Origin: Prostheceraeus crozeri
Lineage: Eukaryota; Platyhelminthes; Polycladida; Euryleptidae
NCBI GenBank assembly: GCA_907163375.1
Contig: CAJQUW010016879.1
Location: 806,001 to 870,000, forward strand
Reading direction: 5' to 3'
DNA length: 64,000 nucleotides
In this document: positions 9,454-20,945 of the stretch, piece by piece
How the letters are laid out: each line of letters starts with the position of its first letter
Numbering within the stretch: position 1 is the stretch's first letter
The notes under the pieces: generated by a model
What the model was told of the DNA's origin: nothing
The model's input: the letters and a program-made list of their open reading frames with translations, nothing else
Database searches by the model: none
Made by a program: the position numbers and the translations under genes

Positions 9454-11029
9454 CAAACTCGGAAAGACCATAAGTAGAAACTACGAGTATAATGACTAAT
9501 GCATGAACGCATGTCGTGCAGTAGATATTAATTTTATAGAGCATTACATGCATCCTGAGAAAATGAGAAGCAGCTCCCCTTGGAACTCGTCACTTTATCA
9601 GTTGACCAAAAATTAGGGCTCTGCACGGTGCACTGCTTTTCGCATGCACCAGTTCTTTGGACGGTACACCTAGTGTGCATGTAAGTGATTGTAGAACAAT
9701 TTCTGCTAATGCATATCAAGATGCTTCATGTCGCTCAGGAAAGTAAAGTGATTTGTGTTTGTGATCTTCTCTATTATGTTATTGAGCGGACTGATGATCC
9801 AAGCATGTCGAAAAGTCAAGAGAGAAAGCATTTTCACTCCTCAAGTTCAAAAGCAGTTCGAGTTACTACACATCATTTCATTGAATTGGAAGTTCAATAT
9901 TTTTCATGCTTGGGGCTACACTTAATAAAAACTTAAATCCGACTGTTTGTAGATAATGAACTTGTATGATCAGTTCAATGCACGTATCGTGAAGTCAAGT
10001 CACAAGTCGTCAGGATAATAAATTATAACTCGAACGTTAATAAATCACCTTGGCGAACAAATGAGATGCAAGAAGCCGGTTTTAAGCATGTTGATTGGAA
10101 AATGTACAGTTATAAACATGTGCGCACGGATCAAGACTCACCTGGAACTCTGTTTGATAATGGATTAAACAGCTTCCGGGCTTCGCCTTTGCATCCCAAA
10201 ATCTCCAGACGATTTATCACTCAGCAGGAAGTCCACAGCGATGCTCGCTTTATCAATTTGACTCGCCTTGCTTCAGACCATGTTCTTGATAAAAGGCGGC
10301 AAATGCGTTGACCATTTCTTGTTCGGGTAATGTAAGCAAAATCTAATACGTGCGAAACTGACAACCCATTTAGTGCAAAAACTCACAAAGAATTATGAAG
10401 CTCAGATCCAAGCAAACGGCGCTGACAGCGCGTTTCACTTACTTCGGCTGTCATTAATGACATAATCACGATTGCCCCACGTCGTGTTTGAATGAATTCA
10501 CCTAGCAGGTACAGTACACGTAGGCTAGGAATAAGAAACAAGGAGAAGGAAAGACAGGAAGATGATGAAAATTGTCAAACTTCTCATACAATCTCAAATT
10601 CTCTTGTGACTCCTTTTTGTTTACTCATGAGTGCATGACAATGAATGATTATTGCCTGCAGCCATGCTCAACAAGATTTGGGGGGCACAAAAGCCATCTG
10701 GGGGGGGGCTGGCACCACTGGCCCCCCCTGACGCGACGGGCCTGATCAGGATTTCGAACACAGGATCATCATTGGCTGACAATAATATAGTACACGTGGT
10801 ATCAAGTAGAATCAGGCCAGATCAGAAGAGAAAAACACACTATATAATACAATAATGCTTGCTGCCATTAAAGCTACTACTATGTAATTTGTTAGTAATA
10901 GTAACAAATACTTTATAATTTAACTAGAGAAAGTAAAAATGAAGACAACACGATCGTGCAAACTAATAAATCAAACTACTACTACATCTTCCAATGCTCC
11001 CGGTCAAAATTGCGGCACTATTTAATAAT
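9454..11029. other. no gene recognised; possible start of the gypsy 3' flank
   Basis: ORFs at 9685-9936 and 10066-10311 have no recognisable motif. At 10,680-10,725 a G-run and a C-run flank GGCTGGCACCACTGGCC and can pair as a hairpin. The last few hundred bases may include the 3' LTR of the Ty3/gypsy fossil, whose coding tail ends near 11,030, but no LTR boundary could be fixed. Confidence 0.35.
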
Positions 11030-12277
11030 ACATCAACTGAGGATTACCAGAAAATCGTACATGACAACCTGAACGCGTGGTAGGAGGTAGGGTAGAAAAT
11101 GGAGTAGAGATGTTCGTATCAGAAACACTCTGGTCAGAACTGGAGTCGTCAGTTGGTGGAGTGGGAAGTTGAGTTGGTGGTTTATTCGATTGACGAATAG
11201 TAGTTTTCTTGAGACGGTCTACGGTGACATGTCCCGTAACATTGCTAATGATGTAAGCAGTTTTATTGTTAACTCAACGAAGTCCATATGGACCGTGATA
11301 CGGTTTATAAGTTCATAAACCGTGATAAGTACTGAGCTTCTAAAGGTTTCCTGACACGGTCGACTGGTTGCCACACCTGCGATGCACTCTGGAGTTGGGA
11401 GGGAACTTCAAAAGATGCGGGCAATACAGAGTGAGAAGTTCGAGCTTGTAGGTCTGTTTCCATCTGTGATTTGAGCTTGTTCAGAAAAATATTCAGCAGG
11501 TAACGATGGTTGAGGTAACAGCGTCATGACTTGAATACCAGTCACAGCATAAAACGGAGCAACACCAGTACTTGAGGGCAATAAACGCAGAGCCATTAAC
11601 CCTGTAATGCCCAAGTACAGCAAACATCGCCAAAAAAATTTTTTTCTGCTTTTCGTACTTCTACGAGTTATAGAAATGATATTCAATATTTGAATTGAGC
11701 ATACAAATATTTCATTAGTTCTTCTGGTTTGGTTGCATATTTGCAACTCCGGGCAGTAGAGGTATGGAAAGCAGAAAATTGAACATATTCATATAATTGT
11801 TTCATAATGTTAAAACGACTTAATAAACCCTTATCAAGATATTGTTACTCAATTTTGATAAATTATGCAGTAAATTCGATTGATATAGCCACATACTATT
11901 TACAGGTACGATACAATGGCTTATATATTGCAGTAGGTCTACTTCATTGGTGCGATACATGCATCCAAGTTACTTTCATAAATGTATGTTTCTTCATAAA
12001 TCCATTTAATTGCCTAATATTAGCCTAAATTTGTAAAGGCCTGTTAAGGCTATAGGCCTTTATATTATTATTATAACAAAGTATAATAAACTGTCTTACC
12101 ATACATCAATTACATGTAGTTCCCATTCTTTCCTACACCTATTAATTATGTGTAATATTTAGATAGATGTCAGTTAGATCATAATTATCCATTTGCAAAT
12201 TGAAGAAAGCGATAATCTTGTTTAAAAGACTATCATTTATTACCAACCAAATATCCATGTAAATGACTCACATATTC

Positions 12278-12907
12278 TCAATGATAATCAGCAAAACAGT
12301 TGCTCGACTTTTTGACGCAGAGTCTGACATCGCATTTGGTGCAAGCGGTTTTATAGAATCCAATTTTGCAGTGAGCGCACTTTCCTCGTGTTTTGAAAAA
12401 AGGAAAATGATCAACACGATCGTTCGTAACCTGTAAGGTTGGATCAACGCGTACTTTTCGAGGAAATGGTAATGGCATCTGTTGAGGGCTCTCACCAGAG
12501 GGTCGACCTCGTTTTCGGCTCCTGTTCAGCTGGATAAGTGATTTGGCGACATCCGTCTTGAATTGTTTCAACGCAACATCATTCAGCTCACCACGCTTCA
12601 TACAGTCTCTTTTGTAGACAAGCCACGCGTTTACAACAGCCAGTTCCACTGTATACCAAAATATGTGTAGATACCAACGTTTCGATCGCAATTTATAGCG
12701 GTACTTCCCACAGAGAAAATCCAGCAGATCGACTCCGCCCATCTTAGAGTTGTATTCTGTAACAATATTCGGTCGCTGAATATTCACGAACTTGCTGTTC
12801 TTCTTGTCCCATCGACGAGTCTCAGACAATGGAGAAACTCCCAAATAAGTCGATACTAGAGTCACACATTTTGTGTCGCTCCACTTCACAGCACAAATGT
12901 TTGTGTT
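12278..12907 (-). pseudogene. piggyBac 1 transposase, downstream part
   Basis: This half carries the third catalytic Asp (MGGVDLLDFLCGKYRYKL), the Trp-rich segment (KRWYLHIFWYTVELAVVNAW) and the C-terminal cysteine-rich domain (CAHCKIGFYKTACTKCDVRLC), which in piggyBac binds the terminal DNA. It joins the other half across the 20.7-kb Polinton insertion. Because the two parts fit on either side of a 6-bp duplication, the insertion site is certain. Confidence 0.85.
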
Positions 12908-12913
12908 TCTATC

Positions 12914-13659
12914 AGTAATGGGAAGAAGACCGTTCCAGGATAAGACAAATTCAGAAAAATTGGTATCTTTAAAAACGACATAAATTCATGAATTTGAACC
13001 CTTTTTCAGGTTTTTAAGACCTAAATTCATGAATTTAGACCGTTCCAGGACAAGACAAATTCAGAAAAATTGGTATCTTTAAAAACGACATAAATTCATG
13101 AATTTGAACCCTTTTTTCAGGTTTTTAAGACCTAAATTCATGAATTTAGACCGTTCCAGGACAAGACAAATTCAGAAAAATTGGTATCTTTAAAAACGAC
13201 ATAAATTCATGAATTTCAACCCTTTTTTCAGGTTTTAAAGACCTAAATTCATAAATTTAGACCATTTAAAAAGTACCATTTTTTGAAAAATTAGGTATTT
13301 TTAAAAACGACTAAATTTAAGAATTTTGGTCATTTTTTCAGGTTATGAAGACCTAAATTCATAAATTTAGGCGTTTTTAAAAATACCCAATTTTTCAAAA
13401 TTTTTCAAAATCTCAAAATTTGAGAATTACAATTTTTACCTTGAAAATGATGACCGTTCCAGGACACCGAAAAAATCAGAAAAGTCAAGAATCTCAAATT
13501 TGAGAATTACAATTTTTACCTTAAAAATCATGACCGTTCCAGGACACCGAAAATCATAAAAATTTGTATTTTTAAAAACGTCTAAATTCATGAATTTTAT
13601 CCATTTTTCAGGTTTTTAAAATATCAGATAACTAAAATTATGTGTCTAATAATATTTGA
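12914..13659. repeat. Polinton left terminal inverted repeat
   Basis: Starts AGTAATGGGAAGAAG and is built of tandem units of about 110 bp, each opening with ACCGTTCCAGGA and holding AATTCATGAATT-type palindromes (starts near 12,929, 13,039 and 13,150, then more diverged units). It matches the right end in inverse orientation. Immediately inside (13,660-13,752) lies a partial copy of the terminal membrane-protein gene. Confidence 0.9.
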
Positions 13660-13871
13660 AGGAATCGGCATATTCTTAACAATAAGTTTAGGTGATTTAA
13701 CAATTGTTATATCTTCAGGTGTTTTAGTAATTCCAGTAGTTGCTACTGCTTTGCACTCAGATGATCACTCAATTGTAGAGAACATCTGCTTCTCGCATTT
13801 ATGAAGAAAAGCATTTCAGAGTAAAGAGCTGTGACCCCCACTCAAACATTTGAAAGGAAACAATGTATTCA

Positions 13872-16800
13872 CCCTCGTACTCCGAAAATATTTTGGGCAC
13901 CATGGCCTACGAAATGGGGTACACACGTACCCCAGAGATTTTTTATGTTTTATTGATATCTGTGGTGGAGATTATTGCTGAATAAGATAAATTAATAATC
14001 TCTACATTAGCACCTGTTGATCTGATCACTTAAGAGTCCTCAGTTGAAAGAAAAAAAGACAAAATTAAATGAAAAATCAAAAGTATCTATTTTTCAAATT
14101 GAACAGGTAACTTACTACCGGAGACAATCACAGCAAAGCAGAAAATTTGACTGCGAACAAAAATATCTATTTTTTGAATTAGGTAAGTGTTTTACGACTG
14201 TAAAGAATCACAGTAAACCATAAAATGTGGCTGCGAACAAGAAAATTTATTCTAAAATTGAACAAGTGTTTTACGACTGAAAACAATCACGGCAAACCAG
14301 AAAATTTGGTTGCGAATGATCCGCACAGACATACATGTTGCATTTGTGGCAACGATTTCGACTCTTGCGGTCCTTCTCTCTGCCACACTTTTGACATCGT
14401 CCAGTTCCGAAATTCGTCGGTGGTTCTGAGTCCAATGAAGCGTCCAAAAGCCCGCGTCTTTGCACTGCTTCACGCAAGTACGTAGGTACACCGACAAATG
14501 AAGTGGCTTTCCACTTGTTGATTCGGTTTTTCATTTGTTCTCCAATCAACTGTTCTTCGAGGCATTCAAGGCGCAATCGGCGTTGACGTTTCATATTTCT
14601 TTGAAAATTTTGTGGAAGTTTTGACCACTCCAAAACGAAGGCGTTGTAACCGGCTGCATCCAAAAGGAAAAACAAAACATTCTTCGTCCAACGCCGAGTA
14701 TTGCGACGACAGGTGTATTCACTCACGAGTTTGTCAAATGTGTCGACAGGACCCTTTGTCGCGTTGTAAGCACCAATGACTTCGGATTTCGAAATAACCT
14801 CAGGACCTGTATTTGATAAAATCATTTTTTGACTGTGATGCTCCGTTGACAACAATATCACTGATTTGTTCTTTTGAGGAACATAAGAAACGAGTGTCTT
14901 TTCTCTTCTGAATCCAAACTGGCTATCATGGATATCTCTACGTTTGCTCGGCAAAAATGAGGCTGGAATCTGGGGCTTGTTATGCCGCAGTGTGCCCAGT
15001 AATGTAAGTCCATTTGCCCATAATCTGTCCGATAGTTCAATAGAGGTGAAAAAATTATCAGTGGTAACTCCACGTCCAGTTCTGTATAAAGGCTTTGTCA
15101 ATTCGAGAACAGCATTCATACCAATGTTCTTCGCTGGAGCTGCGTCGTCGGTGTTCTTGCCAAGATAAATTTTCACATTCATGAGATACGCAGTATCCAC
15201 ATCGCAAAGACAAATATTTCAAACCATATCTCGCAGGCTTGTTTTTCATATATTGTCGAAAGCGACAATGACCTCTGAAAGAGTACAAAGTCTCATCTAC
15301 ACACACGTGTGATCCAGGCTCGTAAGCTGTACGAATATTGTTTTTAAATTCTTGGAAGATGTAATCCATTTTGTAAAACTTGCCACCATTCGAAGTACGA
15401 CAAGAGACGTCATCAAAAGTTATAAAACGACTGATCTGCATAAATCTGTCTCGAGGCATGGCTAATGCAGCGATCTCCAAATAATGAATCGAAGTTCGCT
15501 TCCATATTTCGGCAATATCAACTTTTCGCTTTTTTGTCACTCCAAAAAGAAGAAGCAGACCAAAATATGCCATTATTTCTTCATCACAGACTTCTTCTAT
15601 TTGATCAGGCATTCTTCGATTAGTGCATTGAACAATATGACGAATCATTGTCGGAGTAAATAGGCAAGAGAAAAAGTCAATCGGTTCTATACAGTTCTGA
15701 ATAGGTATTTGCACTCCTGATCTCAGTCTTACCAGATTGTGACGTCGATAGGATGAAGAATGAGGAGGGCGACCTGACCAGGTAGTTCCATCTTTGCCTT
15801 TGAAATTATCCTCTTCGTTTTCACTATCATCTTCGGAGGTATTGTCACTCTCTTCGGAGCAGGAACTCTCACTTCGGTTGTCAATTTCAACAATATCTTC
15901 TTCTTCATCGTCTTCGATATCATTCAGAAAATCATCTTCGTCATCCTCGCTATCACTGTGAGCAATCAATTCTGCTATCCTTGATGCGTACCTAGCCGCC
16001 ATCGCTGAATCGACAAACAAGAAAAATGGGCCTCGCCAGCAAGAGCATAATCCGCGAGCGACGCTCATTCACTCATTGGCTCTGCACTACGTCATGATTT
16101 GCCTTCCCCACGAAGGCACGTGAATGCGCAATTGCACACACAAAAGCTGTTGTAAGTATTGATTTTCCGAACGCTTTGTCCGTGCTGCCCGCGAAGAAAA
16201 GATTTTCATTCAGTTACATGACAGATGAATTGTATGCGTGAGTGTTGCATGACTCGCTTCACACAACCTTGATGATCATGACGGTTTCGATACATTTCGC
16301 GGAAATGAATTTCTGCTAATCTTTCTCTGAAAAGCTGACGAGAAGGCCTACATGAAATACCATCGCGGCCGTAACAAGGCTTTCCTGCGGCCGTGGGCAA
16401 GACCATATTTTGTACCGCCAGGCCCCAGTTATAATTTTTACCCTACAACTGAGGCGCAGTTATAATGGAAACCTGCGCCCCTAGGCAGACCCCCTCCCCC
16501 CATCTTGCTACGGGCACGAATGCAACGAGAAAAATGTAAATCCAATAAAAACTGAACATCTGATATCATTTTCCCATTTAATCAAGCTGAATGAGAAGTT
16601 ACGTGGACATAGTTTGATTTTTTATCTTGTTGATGCATGAAGAAAAAAGTGACAAAGGACACCGAAAAGGGGTACACGTGTAAACCACATGTAATAAGTC
16701 GTTGAAAACTCTTAATAAAATGAAACTTATCCTAATTTCAAATACCGTGTTATATAAAACAAGTTAAGATATTTAAACACTCCGGAGTAAATTTATCAAG

Positions 16801-16872
16801 AAAACATGTTCATAGATATCTGCAAATTATTATAGCTGGGGTACACCTGTGCCCCATTTCGTAGTGCGAGGG
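13872..16872 (-). mobile_element. piggyBac element 2, nearly whole, inside the Polinton
   Basis: The ends are inverted repeats (left CCCTCGTACT...TACGAAATGGGGTACAC; right, inverted, CCCTCGCACTACGAAATGGG). TTAA follows the right end (16,873-16,876); the left flank reads TTCA, a one-base change from TTAA. The left end carries about 27 extra bases between CCCTCGTACT and ACGAAATGG. Length is 3.0 kb with an almost open transposase gene, so this is the youngest layer of the nest. Confidence 0.9.
14271..16068 (-). CDS. piggyBac 2 transposase (DDE_Tnp_1_7), one frame change
   Basis: About 590 residues in total. An acidic N-terminal region (SDSEDDEDDFLNDIEDDEEE) precedes the core. Catalytic Asp positions are visible in CVDETLYSFRGH, VTTDNFFTSIEL and GPVDTFDKLV. 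The C-terminus is a cysteine-rich domain (CQKCGREKDRKSRNRCHKC), the DNA-binding end of the family. The protein cuts and pastes the element at TTAA without scars. The frame changes once, near 15,205, between LKYLSL and DTAYLMNVK. Otherwise the gene reads through and keeps all catalytic residues. The start may be at MAARYASR, about 21 codons inside the first ATG. Confidence 0.9.
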
Positions 16873-16876
16873 TTAA

Positions 16877-17930
16877 AGAACAAACAGCTGCTACACCCAC
16901 TTAGACATTTGTATGACGTGGAATATATATCCAGCAAATCCTACTCCGGCTGCAGTGCCGTGAAACAATACACAACAACAATAATCGATATGGCTATTTC
17001 AAACAATTGTGCTGGAGACTTATTTAATTTAACAGTGTTTCTTGTCAGTGAAGGTTGTGTCAAAACGCTCTCGTCATATACATGCATTTCTCAAAATGAG
17101 TCAAGATTAATTTGAAGATAGAAGAAAACAATCGTTGTCAGGGAGGATGAAAAAATTACGAGAAGAATTGAAAAGGAATATATTTGAGAGGCATGAATTT
17201 ACAGATTCTTTGGAGAATTTATAGAGCCAAATGGTGGAGAGGATAATACAATTGTAAACTTACGCAAATTCTTGTGGCATGAAAAAGGAAGCAATTCACT
17301 CAGTGTTATGTGTACTATTTTTATCGGCAAACACATCAACTATCTTCTATCTCTTTGTGATAATGACAAGTCATATTTTTATAGTCTCTTGAAGCAAAAT
17401 GAGATCAATTACCGAAGTTTCATTTGTTATGACATTAGCAGACAAATTTCCTACGCTTTGTAGGGTGTCTGTTTCTATTGTACTTTTAAAATCGCGACCT
17501 AACCATATCGGAAGATTGACTACAAAAGGATGGATAATTTTCATTGTGTAAAGCAATTATGTGACATTCCAAATGATTCCATTCTTCTCCCAAACAATGG
17601 TGCGTCTTTTAACGACAATACTGCGCTGACATATTCAATGGAAATTGGATGTGAATCCCCGCTTTGTTACTGCGATACGGCCGCACGACACTTTATTTTC
17701 AATGTTTAGACCTATGCCATTTCATTATATTTTCTTGAACAATGGTGCGCCATTCAGCTAAAATACTGCGCTTCAACCAATTAGAACGCGTCCACGCCGT
17801 GGACATATCTTCATGTATTCTGTGAATGTATCCAAATTGAATGTATGCAAAGTGGATGTAACCAAATAGAAGTATCCATGTGTTGTTTTTAATTTCACAT
17901 TTACGGGAATATAATAGAAACATTTTATCT
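16877..17930. other. unassigned stretch between piggyBac 2 and the Polinton protease genes
   Basis: Short ORFs at 16,849-17,115, 17,272-17,463 and 17,371-17,556 have no firm family. A 26-bp segment (AGCTGYKACMCCCACT...ACATTTG) occurs on both sides of piggyBac 2 (about 13,832 and 16,888) as an imperfect direct repeat. ACAATGGTGCG...AATACTGCGCT is repeated at about 17,595 and 17,740. A perfect hairpin GTCCAC-GCC-GTGGAC lies at 17,790-17,804. The base composition is less AT-rich than the Polinton, so part of this may be another old insertion. Confidence 0.4.
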
Positions 17931-17939
17931 TCTATAAAA

Positions 17940-18131
17940 ATGAGTAACATTAGAGACTTCCTAAAAATATACGGCAAACAAACCACGACAAATTTCGATT
18001 TAAATAAGATCGCAAATCAATTGGGAATAAAGAATTTTCACATATTGATGAGAAATGAATTGCAGTTGATTAAAGATGTGCGAAGCACTAACTCTGCTAA
18101 TAAACCGACTCTTTACAATGTCACTTTTTAA
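17940..18131 (+). CDS. Polinton: short duplicate of the protease N-terminal segment
   Basis: A 63-residue frame whose first 45 residues (DFLKIYGKQTTTNFDLNKIA... NFHILMRNELQ) closely match the opening of the protease gene starting 320 bp downstream. It ends in an unrelated tail. A tandem duplication of the 5' part of the protease gene is the simplest reading. A regulatory or decoy role is possible but nothing in the sequence shows it. Confidence 0.7.
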   Translation: MSNIRDFLKIYGKQTTTNFDLNKIANQLGIKNFHILMRNELQLIKDVRSTNSANKPTLYNVTF

Positions 18132-18259
18132 TTTATATTAAATTAAATCATTTCAAAATCGAATAAGTAGTAAGGAAAGTCATCATTATGCGTCAGGTTT
18201 AAATCAATACTCATATTCTGACTTCTAGGGGCCCCCACAAGAAATTTTTTTATTATAAA

Positions 18260-18730
18260 ATGTCTAGCATTACCGAGTTCTTAAAATTATATGGAACGCA
18301 AACAACTACAAATTTTGATCTAAAGAAAATTGCTAATCAATTTGGAATAAAGAATTTTCACATATTGATGAGAGACGAGTTGCAATTCCTAAAAAATAAG
18401 CCAACAGGAACCTTCAGTTCCCGGAACAAAGTTCCAACTATAAATTTCATAACAAATCTTCACACATGAGATGAAAAAGGAGTACATTGGTCTGCAGGTA
18501 CGTCTAATAAAAATGGAGATAATTACTATTTCGACTCTTATGGATTGCCTCCAACAAATGAAGTCAAAGAATTACTTGGAAATGGAACTTATAATACATT
18601 TCAAATTCAAAAACCAGGAACTACTTATTGTGGTCAATTATGTCTTTATGTTTTATTTAAATTACAAAAAGGAGTATCATTTCTTGATATTATGTTAGAA
18701 TTGAATGATGATAATGATAATGATAATTAA
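18260..18730 (+). pseudogene. Polinton protease (adenain-like cysteine protease)
   Basis: A short N-terminal region precedes the protease fold, which shows HWS (catalytic His), DSYG and GQLCLYVL with the nucleophile Cys, the order of adenovirus-type cysteine proteases that mature capsid proteins. It is interrupted in this copy. It faces the integrase gene tail to tail. Confidence 0.8.
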
Positions 18731-20064
18731 AAATCGCTTCGTTGTAATTCATTTTGATAAAATCGGCCTCTGATATCTTTATCATCTAAATCTTTGATTT
18801 CGTAAGTAATCGGATAAGTTTGATTTATTTTACAAACTTCAAATATTTCTTTAGTCCAATAGCCAACAAAGCCTTTTTCAAATTTATTTTTATACTTAAA
18901 TATTCTAACTCTATCTCCAATCTTAAATTTCGGCTTAAGTTTCTGCAAATTCGGATTACTCTCATTCGAATAATTATTTTCGAATATTTTCTTTCGTATT
19001 AAATCAGGTTCGTCAGAAGCATTCTTTGGAGTTTCTTCAATACCTGAATGAATTTTATTGTTATAATCCTCAACAATTCCTGGTAGTATCTTCAACCATA
19101 TCTGATTACCTTGTTCTGTAAATTTCTTAAAAATTTTATTTTTCAATGATCTATTAAATCGCTCTATTACTACAGCCTTTCCTGCATTTTCAGTTGAATA
19201 AACAGTTTCAAATAGTGGCTGAACGTTTCGGTTATAAAATTCCGACCCTTTGTCAACAAACAATTTCCTTGGCTTTCTCTTACTTTCTTTAAAGATTTCT
19301 TCAAACGCATATTTAACTGATAGACCACTTTTATTTTTTAAAGGCTTTACCCAAGCGTATCGTATATATAAATCCATAACGGTCAATGCGTATTTATAAT
19401 CTTTTTCATTCGGCATATGAATAAGATCAGCACTGCAAATATCATCTTTATTAAATACTTTTACTTTCAATAAATATTTAGGCCTTCTGTATTCTTTATG
19501 AATTTCGGACGCATAGCGTCCTAGGTCATTCGACATTTCAGACGCATAGGTTCGAGCGTTGCTCTCAGACAGCTTTGCTGTCGTTTCATAGTTATGAGTT
19601 TTGTCTAAACCCTGACCGAATAATATTGTTGCTTGTAAAGCTTTCTTAACAAACATTCTTTCAATTCTTTCTCTAAATGTAGGATTTTGAATACTATCTA
19701 ATTCCTGAATCATTTTCCTATCAGCTACATGACGAGAACTTAGGTCATGATTTCGATAAACTAAATCATGTCTGTAAGCTGCGGCACCTACTCTATTTAT
19801 TGGTTTTTCACCTGGTTTCGGATTATTATTCTCATCTAGTCTTATATCTAATCGAGTTCCTGGACCGGTATATGAATGACCAGGAAGATGTTTTTCTTTT
19901 GAATATTTACTCCAAATAAATCCAGGAAAGTTTTCTAATGCTTTTTGTATGTCACCTCCGGAATGCTGACAGCTTGAGGTTTTATGTACTTTTAAGAGAT
20001 AATTTAATAAATGTAAATTAGCAATTTTTAATTTAATTAAATTTTCGGAATTTGTAGAATTCAT
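18727..20064 (-). CDS. Polinton: parvovirus-type phospholipase A2 domain joined to retrovirus-like integrase
   Basis: One open frame of 445 residues. Residues about 35-150 form a phospholipase A2 domain of the parvovirus VP1 type: SYTGPGTRLD is the calcium loop and AAYRHDLVY the catalytic His-Asp pair. Residues about 195-370 are the integrase core, with ADLIHMP, FVDKGSEFYN and VIERFNRSLKNK carrying the DDE residues. The C-terminal part (KFKIGDRVRIFKYK) resembles the SH3/chromo-like tail of Polinton integrases. Integrase inserts the element; PLA2 domains in virions help escape from endosomes. In most Polintons known to me these are separate genes, so the fusion is notable. Confidence 0.85.
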   Translation of the reverse strand: MNSTNSENLIKLKIANLHLLNYLLKVHKTSSCQHSGGDIQKALENFPGFIWSKYSKEKHLPGHSYTGPGTRLDIRLDENNNPKPGEKPINRVGAAAYRHDLVYRNHDLSSRHVADRKMIQELDSIQNPTFRERIERMFVKKALQATILFGQGLDKTHNYETTAKLSESNARTYASEMSNDLGRYASEIHKEYRRPKYLLKVKVFNKDDICSADLIHMPNEKDYKYALTVMDLYIRYAWVKPLKNKSGLSVKYAFEEIFKESKRKPRKLFVDKGSEFYNRNVQPLFETVYSTENAGKAVVIERFNRSLKNKIFKKFTEQGNQIWLKILPGIVEDYNNKIHSGIEETPKNASDEPDLIRKKIFENNYSNESNPNLQKLKPKFKIGDRVRIFKYKNKFEKGFVGYWTKEIFEVCKINQTYPITYEIKDLDDKDIRGRFYQNELQRSDF

Positions 20065-20086
20065 TTTAAAAGATAAAATAAATGTT

Positions 20087-20449
20087 TTACCTTATCATAC
20101 TAGGACTTAGATATATTCCAGAACCATCTTTTGGTTCTTTAATTTCAATTAAATCATCAACATTGTGGAGAATATTTTTAAGAACTCGTTTTCCTTCATC
20201 AACTAAATTTAATTTACTAATAAAATTATCTACTATTCCTTCACCCCTAGTAACTTTCTCCAACTCTATATTATGACGGTTTTGTTCTTCTAATGCTGCC
20301 TTCTCTGATTTATTTTTATTCACTGCTTGGACAATACCAGCTGTCCCACCTGCAACACTTTCTGCTGCTGCTATACATCCTATTATTAGAGGAATTAATG
20401 GGAGAATTCCACCATTCTTTTCTTCTTGTAATTGAATATTCTCTATCAT
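20087..20449 (-). CDS. Polinton small virion protein with hydrophobic segment (pVI/pX-like)
   Basis: A 120-residue protein with a Gly/Ala/Ile-rich segment (GGILPLIPLIIGCIAAAES) near the N-terminus, then a charged helix (ALEEQNRHNIELEKV) and SGIYLSP near the end. Size, the GG-LPL motif and position next to the capsid gene match the small core or membrane-lytic virion proteins of Polintons and adenoviruses. The exact role is inferred from that similarity. Confidence 0.55.
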   Translation of the reverse strand: MIENIQLQEEKNGGILPLIPLIIGCIAAAESVAGGTAGIVQAVNKNKSEKAALEEQNRHNIELEKVTRGEGIVDNFISKLNLVDEGKRVLKNILHNVDDLIEIKEPKDGSGIYLSPSMIR

Positions 20450-20625
20450 TGGTTTACTTATGTAATACTTTTTTTGTTAATCGTAATAGTTTTAGGTGTA
20501 TTTTTGTCAACAATGTTACGTAATTTTAATTCAACAGTTTTATTATTATTACTTTTCGCTTGCGACATTTTTAATAAAAAAATTTTAAATTATCAAAAAT
20601 TTTAATCTAAGAATTTTTTTTATTC

Positions 20626-20940
20626 TATTCTGGTTATGAAAAAATTTTAAGTTAGGAAAAATTTTAATCTATTCTAGTTATGAAAAAATTTTAAGTTAGG
20701 AAAAATTTTAATCTATTCTAGTTATGAAAAAATTTTAAGTTATCAAAAATTTTAATCTATTCTAGTTATGAAAAAATTTTAAGTTATCAAAAATTTTAAA
20801 TTATTCTAGTTATGAAAAAATTATAAGTTATCAAAAATTTTGATCTATTCTAGTTATGAAGAAATTTTAAATTAGGAATTTTAAATCTATTCTAGTTATG
20901 AAAAAATTTTAAGTTACCATGATTACTAATTACTAAAAAA
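20626..20940. repeat. Polinton: 44-bp AT-rich tandem repeat
   Basis: Six to seven units of about 44 bp, each with TATTCTAGTTATGAAAAAAT followed by TTTAAGTTATCAAAAATTTTAATC, lie between the end of the capsid gene and the start of the small virion gene. AAAATTTTAA motifs also occur in other intergenic parts of the element. It could be a promoter or terminator array. Confidence 0.8.
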
Positions 20941-20945
20941 AAATT

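Noticed and set aside
12929-13620. CRISPR array or satellite
   Set aside because: The tandem units have an inverted counterpart at 32,893-33,625 and form the Polinton terminal repeat; there are no unique spacers.
17371-17556. Retroelement protease-like motif (LPIWLGRDF)
   Set aside because: A single short motif without the catalytic D-T/S-G triad or neighbouring domains is not enough.
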